From contig JAIPGA010000001.1 in NCBI GenBank assembly GCA_021736445.1, positions 45,540 to 109,539 on the forward strand: DNA of 64,000 nt. The letters run 5' to 3'. The notes beneath the pieces were generated by a model, which made no database searches, was not told the origin of the DNA, and worked only from the letters and a program-made list of their open reading frames with translations. Positions 32,020-41,013 of the stretch are shown in pieces (positions within the stretch are counted from its first letter, which is position 1; the number at the start of each line of letters is the position of its first letter). Made by a program: the position numbers and the translations under genes. This DNA comes from Synergistales bacterium. Lineage in GTDB: Bacteria; Synergistota; Synergistia; Synergistales; Aminiphilaceae.

Positions 32020-33324
32020 ATGGGTATCATAATTGCTCTTCTTCTTATCATTTTCACGCTTCCCCTCGGATTGCCCGTGCCGTTTTGCTTTATGCTCTCC
32101 ACAACCTTTATGGTGATCGTCCAGGGATACGATCCGAGTTTCCTCCTTCCCTACGGGTTCAGTCAGATGAGCTCAATCGTCCTGCTCGCCATCCCTCTTT
32201 TTATCATGGTAGGCGGCATGATGGACAAAGGGGGAATCGGGTCGTCGCTCGTCAACTTCGTCGATGTTCTGGTGGGGCGTCTCCGCGGCGGCTTGGGCGT
32301 GGTGGCGGTTGTCTCCTGTGCCGTCTTTGGTTCTATCTCGGGAAGCTGTGCCGCGACGCTTTCCTGCATCGGTTCCATTATGTTTCCCCGACTTCGTGAG
32401 AGCAGGTATCCAATGGGGCACAGCGCGGCCCTTGTCTCCTGCGCGGCGCCTCTCGGGCTTTTGATCCCCCCGAGTTCACAGATGATCCTCTACGCCTGGG
32501 TGGGGCAGCAGTCCGTTCTGGCCTGCTTCCTCGCTACGGTGGGGCCGGGGATTCTTCTGATGATTCTGCTCAGTGCCCTCAATCTGTTTATGCTGCGAAA
32601 CAATAAAGAAATCCACGTGATGGAGCCCATGCCTGTTACGCAAAAAATGCGTCTTCTGGGACGCCGGAGCGGTCAGGCTGCCCCGGCCCTGCTGATGCCG
32701 TTCATCGTCCTCGGGGGTATCTATGGTGGGATCATGACGCCCACCGAGGCGGCGGCGGTGGCTGTGCTGTACTCCATTCCAGTGGGGTTTCTGGTTTACC
32801 GAGGACTGAACCGGCGGAATATCGTTCAGGTGATCGTGGACACCGCAACCACCACAGGTGTGGTGATGCTGATGATGTACTGCATCATGATGCTTAGTCG
32901 TATTTTCATTATGGAACACCTTCCGACCATGATAATGAGCTTTTTGAGTTCAATCTCAACAAATAAGTACGTAATATTAATGATGATGAATATTTTTATG
33001 ATCATTATAGGAATGATCATGGATGATGTCAGTGCAATGCTTCTCTGTACCCCCATTTTGCTTCCCGTTGCCACCCAGATCGGCGTGAGTCCGATCCACT
33101 TTGCCGCCATTATCGGCACAAATCTTGGTCTGGGGAATGTCACGCCTCCCACGGCACCGACCCTGTATTTCGGAGGGCGTATCGCCAAGACCCCGGTATC
33201 GCAGATGATGAAACCGGCGTTGGTGTTTATCATCTTCGCCTGGCTTCCAACGTTGATTGCAGTGACCTATCTGCCGGAACTGGCTCTGTGGCTTCCCCGC
33301 CTCGTCCTCGGAAGCTATATGTAG
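32020..33324 (+). CDS. dctM: TRAP transporter large permease DctM
   Basis: The 434-residue integral membrane protein has 11-12 predicted helices and the DctM signatures IPLFIMVGGMMDKGGI, FGSISGSCAATLSCIGSIMFPRL and GTNLGLGNVTPPTAPTLYF. It forms the Na+-coupled transport channel with DctQ, fed by DctP. GGGAGGG precedes the ATG. The 82-base gap after dctQ has no obvious signal. The substrate is presumably the one handled by the two following enzymes. Confidence 0.92.
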   Translation: MGIIIALLLIIFTLPLGLPVPFCFMLSTTFMVIVQGYDPSFLLPYGFSQMSSIVLLAIPLFIMVGGMMDKGGIGSSLVNFVDVLVGRLRGGLGVVAVVSCAVFGSISGSCAATLSCIGSIMFPRLRESRYPMGHSAALVSCAAPLGLLIPPSSQMILYAWVGQQSVLACFLATVGPGILLMILLSALNLFMLRNNKEIHVMEPMPVTQKMRLLGRRSGQAAPALLMPFIVLGGIYGGIMTPTEAAAVAVLYSIPVGFLVYRGLNRRNIVQVIVDTATTTGVVMLMMYCIMMLSRIFIMEHLPTMIMSFLSSISTNKYVILMMMNIFMIIIGMIMDDVSAMLLCTPILLPVATQIGVSPIHFAAIIGTNLGLGNVTPPTAPTLYFGGRIAKTPVSQMMKPALVFIIFAWLPTLIAVTYLPELALWLPRLVLGSYM

Positions 33325-33362
33325 ACACCGTTTCGGCTGAAGGTGACAAAAGGAGTGTTCAC

Positions 33363-34568
33363 ATGAGCACGATGTCGTATCTCGGGGAACGTCCTGTTGC
33401 TGTTCTGGGAGGAGGCGCCACCGCCCGGGGGCATGCAGCGGCGACCGCACTCGCCGGCAGGGAGGTCCGACTCTACGAATTGCCGGAGTTTTTCGACCAG
33501 TTGGGGTGTATCAGGGAAAACCGGATGATCCGTCTGGGGGGGCTCCAGCAAAGTCTCTATGGATTCAAGAGGGAAGGGGAGGCCTTTGTCGACTGCGTCA
33601 CGGACAGCATGGAGGAGGCCGTCGCCGGGGCCGGGAATATCATCGTCAGCTTTCCCGCTGTTGGCTACAGGGCCTTTCTGGAAAGGCTGATTCCCTATCT
33701 TGAAGACGGTATGGTGGTGCACTTTACTACGGCCAATTTCGGAAGCCTGCTGATGCGGAAGATGATGGAGGAAGCAGGGTGTACCAAGGATGTCGTCGTC
33801 GGGGAGTGGAGCAGCCAGCCCTTTGGCATCCGAATTTGCAGCTCCGGCGGGCAGCAGCTTCCCGAGATGAACATCAACTACTGGGCCATCACCCTGCGCT
33901 GCGCGGCGTTGCCCCTGGACGACCAGGAACGGTTTCTGGCGTCAAAGACCTACCTGCCCTCACTGGATTCCGTGGTGCACCCCGTTTCCGGGGATACCGT
34001 TGCGGACGTCTGTTTCAGCAACGTCAATCCGATCCTCCACTGTCCAGGTACCCTTCTCGGGGTAGGCGTCATGGAGAACTGGGGAAAGATCTTCGGCGCT
34101 AACAAGTATGACTTTTCTATCTATTCCCACGCCTACTGTCCATCTATTTCGCGCGTCCAGTATGCCCTATACTGCGAGGAATGCCGGATTGCCGAGGCTC
34201 TGGGAGTTGGGATACAGCCTTTCGAGGAAGCAGAGTTCTTCTCCCGTTCCAACATATTGGGCTCTGAGCACATGGGCCCCAAATACTGCATTCCTTTCGA
34301 AGAGCAGTACCCCAGCGCAATGGGGACAGGGCCTTTTTCCATCCAGAACCGGTATATCACCGAAGATATCCCCGTAGGATGCCATATCTACTATCAGCTT
34401 GCCAGGCGGTTCGGCATCGAGACTCCGGTGATCGCGTCGATGATCACACTCGCCTCGATTATGGCGGAGCGGGATTTCTGGAAGGAGGGCGTGACCCTCG
34501 AGGATCTCGGTATCGGCGATATGGACAGCAGCGCTCTCAACCGCTACCTCCGACAGGGTGTCAGGTAA
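33363..34568 (+). CDS. NAD/NADP octopine/nopaline dehydrogenase family protein
   Basis: The 401-residue protein starts with a Rossmann fold (PVAVLGGGATARGHAAATALAGREVRLYE; the GGGATARG loop binds the dinucleotide) and continues with the helical octopine/nopaline dehydrogenase domain (about residues 195-370), including NVNPILHCPGTLLGVGVMENWG with the His expected in the active site. Family enzymes couple an amino acid and a 2-oxo acid into an opine, or run in reverse. In this operon, behind a TRAP transporter and before an M20 peptidase, oxidation of an imported N-substituted amino acid is plausible. ATG 33363 follows AAAAGGAGTG. Confidence 0.85.
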   Translation: MSTMSYLGERPVAVLGGGATARGHAAATALAGREVRLYELPEFFDQLGCIRENRMIRLGGLQQSLYGFKREGEAFVDCVTDSMEEAVAGAGNIIVSFPAVGYRAFLERLIPYLEDGMVVHFTTANFGSLLMRKMMEEAGCTKDVVVGEWSSQPFGIRICSSGGQQLPEMNINYWAITLRCAALPLDDQERFLASKTYLPSLDSVVHPVSGDTVADVCFSNVNPILHCPGTLLGVGVMENWGKIFGANKYDFSIYSHAYCPSISRVQYALYCEECRIAEALGVGIQPFEEAEFFSRSNILGSEHMGPKYCIPFEEQYPSAMGTGPFSIQNRYITEDIPVGCHIYYQLARRFGIETPVIASMITLASIMAERDFWKEGVTLEDLGIGDMDSSALNRYLRQGVR

Positions 34569-34651
34569 CCCTTCGCGGGACACCGCCGTGGTTGAGAGAA
34601 TCCTGGAACAGAGAAGTGCAAAGGACCAACCAAAAGGGGGCAACGGAAGAG

Positions 34652-36307
34652 ATGTGGAGACAGGTAGCGGAGACAGCCTATCCGCTTTTGCTTGATCTTG
34701 TTTCGATCCCCAGCGTTTCACCCTCGGGGAAAGAGGAGAATCGAATAGCTGCATTTATCAGGGATAGAATAGCGCAGGAAGGGTATTTCCGCGAACATCC
34801 GGAGGATCTTCGTCTTCTGTCCTGTCCGCATGATGCGCTGGGGCGGCACTGCGTCTTCGCCATGGTGCGTTCGACGCACGAAACCCCCCGGACGGTGTTG
34901 CTGACGGGCCACATGGATGTCGTTGATACGGATGTGTACGGTCCTCTTCGGGATCTTGCCTTTTCTCCGGAGGAGCTCACCAAGGAAATCGGCAAGCTGG
35001 ACCTTTCGGACCAGGTGCGTTCCGATCTGGAAAGCGGGGAATGGCTCTTCGGGCGCGGTGTCGCCGATATGAAGTGCGGCGTAGCGGTGGAACTGGCCTA
35101 TCTCATGGCGGCAGCCAAGGACCCCGCCGCACTGCAGGCCAATGTTGCCGTCCTGATTGTTCCCGATGAAGAGAACAATTCCGGCGGCATGCTCTGTGCG
35201 GTCCCTCACCTCCGGAGATTCCGGGATGAGGAAGGTCTGCGCTTTCTGACCTGCATCAATACGGAACCTACAGTAGGAACAGCAGAGACGGCAGGTCCGA
35301 CCATCTACCGGGGATCTATAGGGAAGATCAACCCCTTCTTCTTCTGTCTGGGTCGTGAAACCCACGTGGGGGAGTATTATCAGGGGTTGAGTGCCGCTCC
35401 GATTGTCTCCTACATCAACCTGATGCTCGACGGGAACACAAAATACGCCGACCAGTTTAACGACATCGCCTATCCACCCTACGGCTGCCTGAAACAGCAC
35501 GACCTCCGAGACGAGTACTCCGCTTCCATCATGACAAGGGCGGCCGCCTTCTACAGTTACCTGACGGTGACAAAGCTTCCCGGCCAGATCTTGGAGGAGA
35601 TGCGCGGCATTGCCTGGGAGGCCCTGCAGCACACCCTGGAACGGCACAAAGCCTTCTCGGGGAGATTCGCCTCCATGCGCGGCATGGAGGCCGCCGAGCC
35701 CGAATGGAACCCCAAGGTGTTGAGCTATGGGGAACTCAAAAAAGAGGCAGAAAAAGAGCAGGGGATCTCTGTCGCCTCGATCGCCGCGGAGATCGCCGAA
35801 CATTCCGCAGGACAGCTTGACGAACGCGAAATGGCCCTCCGGCTGGTCGAGCGGCTGGTCGACGGCTGTGATCTCCGCGGCCCTCTGGTGGTACTCGGTT
35901 TCCTGCCTCCCTTCTATCCGCACAGAGCGAACACAGGTCGCTCTGCCGCCGACAGGCAGCTTGATCAGGTGGTAGACACACTGGTAACCTACGCGGAACA
36001 GGACACCGCCACTGCCGTGGAAACCATGGATTTCTTCGAGGGTGTCAGCGATCTCAGCTACTGCGGATTTCAGGCAGGCATGCAGGCCCTGGAACCTCTG
36101 GCGGACAACCTCCCGGGTTGGGGTCGGTACTATTCCTTCCCTGTAGATGACCTGGTGGCTCTCGATATTCCCATCGTCAACATCGGCCCTGTAGGAAGAG
36201 ACGCCCACAAGGTATCCGAGCGGCTTCATGTCCCCTACGCCATGGAGGTACTGCCCAGGTTGCTGGACAAAGCAGTACATCTGATATCAGAGCAGGTGGC
36301 GAGGTAG
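34652..36307 (+). CDS. M20-family peptidase, RocB-like
   Basis: The 551-residue protein resembles RocB, a long M20 member found with arginine and amino acid catabolism genes. LLTGHMDVVDT supplies the first zinc His/Asp, WLFGRGVADMKCGVAVELA the bridging Asp, and VLIVPDEENNSGGM the catalytic Glu pair. A C-terminal block GPVGRDAHKVSERLHVPY supplies the last His. The length exceeds ordinary M20 peptidases (about 400) because of the RocB-type insert around residues 230-440. It probably hydrolyses an amide in the substrate brought by DctPQM. The start at 34652 is chosen from protein length; AAAGGGGG is somewhat distant. An 18-base-pair hairpin ends the operon. Confidence 0.83.
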   Translation: MWRQVAETAYPLLLDLVSIPSVSPSGKEENRIAAFIRDRIAQEGYFREHPEDLRLLSCPHDALGRHCVFAMVRSTHETPRTVLLTGHMDVVDTDVYGPLRDLAFSPEELTKEIGKLDLSDQVRSDLESGEWLFGRGVADMKCGVAVELAYLMAAAKDPAALQANVAVLIVPDEENNSGGMLCAVPHLRRFRDEEGLRFLTCINTEPTVGTAETAGPTIYRGSIGKINPFFFCLGRETHVGEYYQGLSAAPIVSYINLMLDGNTKYADQFNDIAYPPYGCLKQHDLRDEYSASIMTRAAAFYSYLTVTKLPGQILEEMRGIAWEALQHTLERHKAFSGRFASMRGMEAAEPEWNPKVLSYGELKKEAEKEQGISVASIAAEIAEHSAGQLDEREMALRLVERLVDGCDLRGPLVVLGFLPPFYPHRANTGRSAADRQLDQVVDTLVTYAEQDTATAVETMDFFEGVSDLSYCGFQAGMQALEPLADNLPGWGRYYSFPVDDLVALDIPIVNIGPVGRDAHKVSERLHVPYAMEVLPRLLDKAVHLISEQVAR

Positions 36308-36329
36308 TGGCGCCACCTGCAGCGGGGAT

Positions 36330-36369
36330 CCAATTGTCAGGGATGGCCAGTGCCATCCCTGACAATTGG
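36330..36369 (+). terminator. Terminator of the IclR-TRAP-M20 operon
   Basis: CCAATTGTCAGGGATGGC (36330-36347) pairs perfectly with GCCATCCCTGACAATTGG (36352-36369), an 18-base-pair stem with loop CAGT, followed by TCTGTC. Confidence 0.75.
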
Positions 36370-36498
36370 TCTGTCCTGCCAGGCCTGGGCATCGCAAATG
36401 TGACGGCCCTGCAGACTCTATGCTAGGCTATGGCACATACGCGCTGCCGGCTGCGTACGCAACATGCCGTAGAGTGTCGCATGAAGGGAGCTGGTGGA

Positions 36499-37512
36499 AT
36501 GCAGCAAAGCTGGATACGGCAGAACAGGATGACAGGGGAGTGGGTGATCTTTGCGCCCTCCAGAGGGAAACGGCCCAGTGATTTCGCCATGGAAAAAGGA
36601 TCTGCCGGGGGAACCGCGATCCCCTCCCGGAGTGAGACGTGCCCCTTTTGTCCCGGAAACGAAGACCAGTTGCCGGAAATCATCGATGAACACACCACCC
36701 GAAACGGACAGTCATGGCTGACCCGGGTGGTGCCCAACAAATTTCCCGCTCTGACACCGGAGAATGAGACGGGCAGGCACTACCAGGGCCCCTATATCTA
36801 TGCAGGGGGGTACGGGAAACACGAGATTATTATTGAAACACCAGCGCACAACAAGGATATCCCCGATTTTGAGAAGGACGAGGCGGAAGCGCTGGTAGAG
36901 TGCTATATCAGCAGATACGCAGAGCTCATCGAGAGCCATGCCAACGCACTTGTGCTGATCTTTCGCAATCATGGCCGGAATGCGGGCACATCGCTGGAAC
37001 ACCCCCACTCCCAGATCATCGTTACAGGGATCGTTCCGCGAACCATACGCGACAAGGAAGAGATGGCACAACGGCACTATGACGAGACGGGTCGCTGTCT
37101 TCTCTGCGAGTTGACAGGTTACGAGCTCCAGAACAGGACGCGCGTGGTGGCCGAAAACGAACACTTTGTGACGTTCATCCCCTTCGCTGCCGAGGTCCCC
37201 TTTGAGATGCGCATCGTACCGAAGCGTCACGAAGGAGACTTCCGAAACCTCCAAAGCGAGGAACGGCGGGCCTTCGCCTCCATGTTTCAACATGTGCTGC
37301 AAGCGCTCCGCGAGGCCCTCCTCGATCCAGACTACAACTTTGTGATCAACACGGCCCCCAGATACAAACTGGACGAACCCCATGCCCACTGGTATCTCTT
37401 GATTCGTCCCCGGCTGACGACCCCTGCAGGCTTCGAGATCGGTTCAGGTATCAGTATCAACCCCTCTGTACCCGAAGAGGATGCACAATTCATGAGAAAA
37501 CACACCCGTTAA
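36499..37512 (+). CDS. galT: Galactose-1-phosphate uridylyltransferase
   Basis: The 337-residue HIT-superfamily enzyme moves UMP between UDP-glucose and galactose 1-phosphate. The catalytic His is in LEHPHSQIIVTG (HPH motif), and the two Cys of CPFCPGNED plus a later CLLCEL pair suit the structural metal site. RQNRMTGEWVIFAPSRGKRPSDF is the usual N-terminal block. ATG 36499 (AAGGGAG eight bases upstream) is preferred over 36481. No galK or galE is adjacent; phosphoglucomutase is encoded 12 kb away. The protein could also act on other sugar phosphates, as broad GalT relatives do. Confidence 0.88.
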   Translation: MQQSWIRQNRMTGEWVIFAPSRGKRPSDFAMEKGSAGGTAIPSRSETCPFCPGNEDQLPEIIDEHTTRNGQSWLTRVVPNKFPALTPENETGRHYQGPYIYAGGYGKHEIIIETPAHNKDIPDFEKDEAEALVECYISRYAELIESHANALVLIFRNHGRNAGTSLEHPHSQIIVTGIVPRTIRDKEEMAQRHYDETGRCLLCELTGYELQNRTRVVAENEHFVTFIPFAAEVPFEMRIVPKRHEGDFRNLQSEERRAFASMFQHVLQALREALLDPDYNFVINTAPRYKLDEPHAHWYLLIRPRLTTPAGFEIGSGISINPSVPEEDAQFMRKHTR

Positions 37513-37536
37513 ACAAAAAACGTTGCCTTTTTGTTT
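37511..37536 (+). terminator. A/T hairpin after galT
   Basis: AAACAAAAA (37511-37519) can pair with TTTTTGTTT (37528-37536), loop 8 bases. The stem is A-T rich and weak, but it begins within the stop codon of galT and ends in T's. Confidence 0.35.
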
Positions 37537-38145
37537 GAAGAACTCTCCGAACAGCCTCAGCTGTAACAACAGTGCGGTTTCCGTGATTGGTGGTTCCGCC
37601 CAGAACCAGAGATACGAACGAAACGGACCGTCTGCTGTCGGCCCCATTCCATCCCTCTGCCGCTGTGCCCCCCCCTTGGTATCCATTTGGAGTATGTAAG
37701 ACACGATCCCGAGGGGTGTCACAAAAACCGGGCGGAGAGCCTGGCATCGGCACCGCCTGTACTTGCCTGCAGAGCCGCTTTCATCGCCATTCCAGAATCG
37801 GTACAGAAGATGGTAGAATACGCATCAAGCCCTGTAGCTCCAGCCATTATTCTCTTTTATTGTGGACCCCTTCTGCGTTGGGGAATACCGGGCAGGGGAT
37901 ACCGGGCCGGAAAGATTTTGACGACGGTGCATCCTTTATTGAGAACAAGGAGGCGCAGCGCTTCCTTTCTGCTTTTTTAAAATATTTTGCCGATAAATAC
38001 GCATTATTCCTAATATCAACCGTAGGAAAATGCAAATATATTGATCATATAAGGCAAGAGCCTGGTTCGTCGGCGGGAAGATTTGAATGGTCCGGAGCGG
38101 GGCCTTACCTCAGAGGACTCAAAAGCGATAAAGGGGTGCGATCCT
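37537..38145. other. 600-base intergenic region without a convincing gene
   Basis: None of the short reading frames here has both a ribosome site and protein-like sequence. Visible elements are a near-tandem repeat GGGGAATACCGGGC (37880-37893) / GGGGATACCGGGC (37895-37907); a terminator-like hairpin AAGGAGGC/GCTTCCTT (37947-37954/37960-37967) followed by TCTGC and six T (to 37978); and an A+T-rich stretch 37975-38055 with a possible promoter, TTGCCG (37987-37992) and TAATAT (38011-38016). The hairpin before a later promoter suggests a separate short transcript or a leader RNA. Confidence 0.5.
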
Positions 38146-40347
38146 GTGATAGATTCCAATCCTCCAGGGCATTCAGAGAAAGATGAAGCTGGATTCGGCG
38201 ACACCATCAAGGATAGACATGCCGAGGATGCCCAACGTCTGCTCCAGCGGTGCATGACGAACAATGCGGACCGTACCCGCGCAGAAGAACTTCTGCGGCT
38301 AGTGATTGATGCATCCCCGGACAGTATCTGCCTGAAGGATGGGCAGGGTCGCTGGCAGAAAGCCAACGCCGCCCAGCTCTCTCTTTTCGGTTTACAGGAC
38401 ATCAGGTACGCAGGAAAAGGCGACCGGGAACTGGCCGAACTCTCTCCCTGGGGCGGGAAAGCGCTGGAACACGGCGAGGAAGCAGACGAGCAGGCCTGGC
38501 AGAAGCAGGAAACCTCACGGACACAACAGATCATATCCGGCCCCGAAGGGGAATCCAGGGTCTTCGATGTGATACGTGTTCCACTGTACTACCAGGATGG
38601 ATCTCGTAAAGGGATGGTTGTTCTCGGTCGTGATATTACACAGCTTCGGAACATCGAGAAGGAAAAACTGTTCTCTTCAACCATCTTTCAGAGTGCAGTG
38701 GAGGGAATCGTGATTACCGATGCCGAAAACCGGATCCAGCTGGTCAATCCGGCCTTTGAGCGTATTACAGGGTACAGCGAACAGGAAGTCCTGGGAAAGA
38801 ATCCGCGAATTCTGAAATCAGATCGGCATGACCGTTCCTTTTACGAAAAGATGTGGAAAGACATTCAGGGGCAGGGAAGCTGGGAAGGAGAGATTTGGAA
38901 CCGAAGAAAAAACGGCGAGACCTATCCGGAACGGCTTTCCATCAAAGCGCTCTACGATGAGCAAGGCAACATTATCAATTTTATTTCAATATTCACGGAT
39001 TTATCTGAAATCAAAACCAAAGAAGAAAAGCTGCGAATAAGATTTTATTATGACCCACTCACCAATCTTCCCAATAGACAGCTTTTTTTGGATCGACTGA
39101 AACAGGAAATTGATAAATGCAAAGGAACAGATATATTAATTGGCACACTATTTATCGATTTAGATAGATTCAAAAATATCAACAACTCTCTTGGGCATTT
39201 TGCCGGAGACCGTATCCTTCAGAATGTAGCGGAAACGATCGACGGAGCGAAACGTAAAGGGGATACGATTGCCCGAATTGGCGGCGACGAATTCTGCGTT
39301 CTCCTTCGGGATACCCGGACCATAGAGGAGCTTGGCCTGGCGGCGGAATCCTTTCTCGATGTCTTTGATACCACCTTTGATTGCGAGGAATTTGGTGAAC
39401 TCTACCTTGCAGCGAGTGCCGGCATCAGCGTCTACCCCAATGACGGCCATGATGAAGAAAGTCTCTTGAAAAACGCCGAACTCGCCATGTTGCGTGCAAA
39501 AAGCTCTCAGGAAGAAGGGGTCCGCTTTTTCGCACCGGAGATGGAAAAGCCTGTTCTCCAGAAGGTGCAGATGGAGCGGGATATCCGAAAGGCACTGGAA
39601 ACAGCACAGTTTACCGTCTTTTTCCAGCCGATCGTCCACGCAAGCTCCGGAACGGTAACACATTTAGAAGCACTGGTACGTTGGCAGCATCCGGAGCGGG
39701 GAATGATCTCGCCCGGATCCTTCATCCCCCTTGCAGAAGAATGCTGTTTGATTTATGCTATTGATCAATATGTTATTTGGCAGGTCAATCAGTTAGTTTC
39801 ACAATGGGCAAGGGATTCACGCAAAGGAACAAAAGATATAAAAGTAAAGATCAATTTATCTGCATTGCAATTCTACAGAACTGATCTTGTAGACTTTATA
39901 TTTTATGCCTCAAAAAGCGCAAAGGTGCCTTACAATAGAATTAACTTTGAGATCACAGAAAATATCTTGATGAGCGACTCCAATGCTGCGATGAAACGAT
40001 TGCAGGAATTGCGGAAGATAGGATTCGGCATTGATATCGACGATTTTGGCACAGGCTATTCCTCGCTGAGTTACTTAACAAGACTACCTATCCAGGGGTT
40101 AAAGATTGATCAGGCATTTGTTGCCGACCTGGAACATAATTCCGGGAATGCGGCAGTCACCCATGCAATACTGGAGCTGGCCAAATCGTTGCGTCTTACT
40201 GTTGTCGCAGAAGGTGTGGAAACGGAAGGGCAACTCCGCTTTCTACAGCGGTTGGGCTGCGACTACCTCCAGGGATACTATTTCAGCCGGCCGATTCCGG
40301 AAGACGAGATCTTGAAATTTCTTGCACGGCCTGAGGTCCGAATCTAG
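38146..40347 (+). CDS. PAS-PAS-GGDEF-EAL protein
   Basis: The 733-residue protein has two PAS domains (about residues 45-165 and 175-300), a GGDEF domain (about 310-470) with intact RIGGDEF, and an EAL domain (about 485-725) with HLEALVRWQHP, DDFGTGYSSLSYL and VVAEGVETEGQ, all needed for phosphodiesterase activity. Both catalytic sites look competent, so net activity depends on PAS signals. No membrane helix is present. GTG 38146 has AAAGGGGTG at good spacing; a TTG at 38083 would add 21 residues. Segments around 39000-39170 and 39760-39960 are more A+T-rich than the rest. It lies upstream of the che operon, linking c-di-GMP to motility. Confidence 0.88.
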   Translation: MIDSNPPGHSEKDEAGFGDTIKDRHAEDAQRLLQRCMTNNADRTRAEELLRLVIDASPDSICLKDGQGRWQKANAAQLSLFGLQDIRYAGKGDRELAELSPWGGKALEHGEEADEQAWQKQETSRTQQIISGPEGESRVFDVIRVPLYYQDGSRKGMVVLGRDITQLRNIEKEKLFSSTIFQSAVEGIVITDAENRIQLVNPAFERITGYSEQEVLGKNPRILKSDRHDRSFYEKMWKDIQGQGSWEGEIWNRRKNGETYPERLSIKALYDEQGNIINFISIFTDLSEIKTKEEKLRIRFYYDPLTNLPNRQLFLDRLKQEIDKCKGTDILIGTLFIDLDRFKNINNSLGHFAGDRILQNVAETIDGAKRKGDTIARIGGDEFCVLLRDTRTIEELGLAAESFLDVFDTTFDCEEFGELYLAASAGISVYPNDGHDEESLLKNAELAMLRAKSSQEEGVRFFAPEMEKPVLQKVQMERDIRKALETAQFTVFFQPIVHASSGTVTHLEALVRWQHPERGMISPGSFIPLAEECCLIYAIDQYVIWQVNQLVSQWARDSRKGTKDIKVKINLSALQFYRTDLVDFIFYASKSAKVPYNRINFEITENILMSDSNAAMKRLQELRKIGFGIDIDDFGTGYSSLSYLTRLPIQGLKIDQAFVADLEHNSGNAAVTHAILELAKSLRLTVVAEGVETEGQLRFLQRLGCDYLQGYYFSRPIPEDEILKFLARPEVRI

Positions 40348-40635
40348 CTTTCTGGGAACAGGCCTGGGCATTCTCTAAAAGTATCAAAAAAAACTGAAAA
40401 CCTTTCTGGATTTTGCAAAGCTGACACTAATAAGTAAGGGAACTTCAGGAAATTTAGATAAAATTAAAATAGTCGCGCATCACCCCGAAACATGTCTTAG
40501 ACGCACGAAACTCCAGGGCCGGAGTTCTTGCATAGCAACGAAAAGCTCACACTATTTTTGAAGCGGAGAGATGTAGAAGTCTGCTCTGAACAGTAGGAAA
40601 CGGCGGGCAGGTATAGCTATTTTGGAGGGATGTAT
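40348..40635. other. Leader region of the chemotaxis operon
   Basis: This 288-base A+T-rich region separates the GGDEF-EAL gene from cheY. A small hairpin AACTCC/GGAGTT with loop AGGGCC lies near 40508-40525. No clear consensus promoter was found: no sigma-28 TAAA/GCCGATAA pair and no well-spaced sigma-54 GG/GC pair. The conserved-looking single-stranded A-rich pieces around the hairpin might belong to a structured RNA, but I cannot match it to a known riboswitch. Confidence 0.4.
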
Positions 40636-41010
40636 ATGGGTAGCGAAATCAAGCTTTTGGTTATCGATGATTCCCCTTTTATCCACAAGGCTGTCAAAAA
40701 AGGGCTGGACGGGAAGGGTGTGCAAATTGTAGGAGGAGCATCCAACGGAAAAGAGGGATTAGAGAAGGTAGGGGAACTCCGTCCCGATATCATCACCCTT
40801 GATATCACAATGCCGGTCATGGATGGGCTCGAAGCGGCCAGGAAGATCCGTTCCCAGCATCCGAAAGTAAAAATCATCATGCTGAGTTCCATGGGTGACG
40901 AGGAATTAATCCGGGAGGCAAAGCAGATCGGTGTCCATCATTTCCTCACAAAACCTTTTAAGGGGCCCGAATTGCTCAAGACGGTATTTAATGTGTTAAA
41001 GGAGGGCTAG
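40636..41010 (+). CDS. CheY-like single-domain response regulator
   Basis: The 124-residue receiver has the DD acidic pair (VIDDSPF), the phosphoacceptor Asp in ITLDITMPVMDG, Thr/Ser switch in MLSSMG and Lys in FLTKPFKGPE. With no output domain and a position at the head of the che operon, it is the best candidate for the motor-binding CheY. ATG 40636 has GGAGGG seven bases upstream; ATG 40630 directly abuts that site. It is four bases ahead of the CheX-like gene. Confidence 0.88.
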   Translation: MGSEIKLLVIDDSPFIHKAVKKGLDGKGVQIVGGASNGKEGLEKVGELRPDIITLDITMPVMDGLEAARKIRSQHPKVKIIMLSSMGDEELIREAKQIGVHHFLTKPFKGPELLKTVFNVLKEG

Positions 41011-41013
41011 CCC

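Noticed and set aside
34718..36280. 520-residue open frame antisense to the M20 peptidase gene
   Set aside because: The sense frame has all metal-binding motifs of the family; the antisense product has none.
37587..38186. 199-residue frame in the galT to GGDEF-EAL gap
   Set aside because: No ribosome site, stops being protein-like, and crosses the terminator-like hairpin and an A+T-rich promoter zone.
40500..40530. Sigma-54 promoter before the che operon
   Set aside because: The GGGCC...TTGCA sequence has a 5-base rather than 4-base spacer and mismatches in the -24 element.
40370..40620. c-di-GMP (GEMM) riboswitch in the che leader
   Set aside because: The conserved GCAAACC/GACGCAAAGCC and tetraloop-receptor elements are not found in order.
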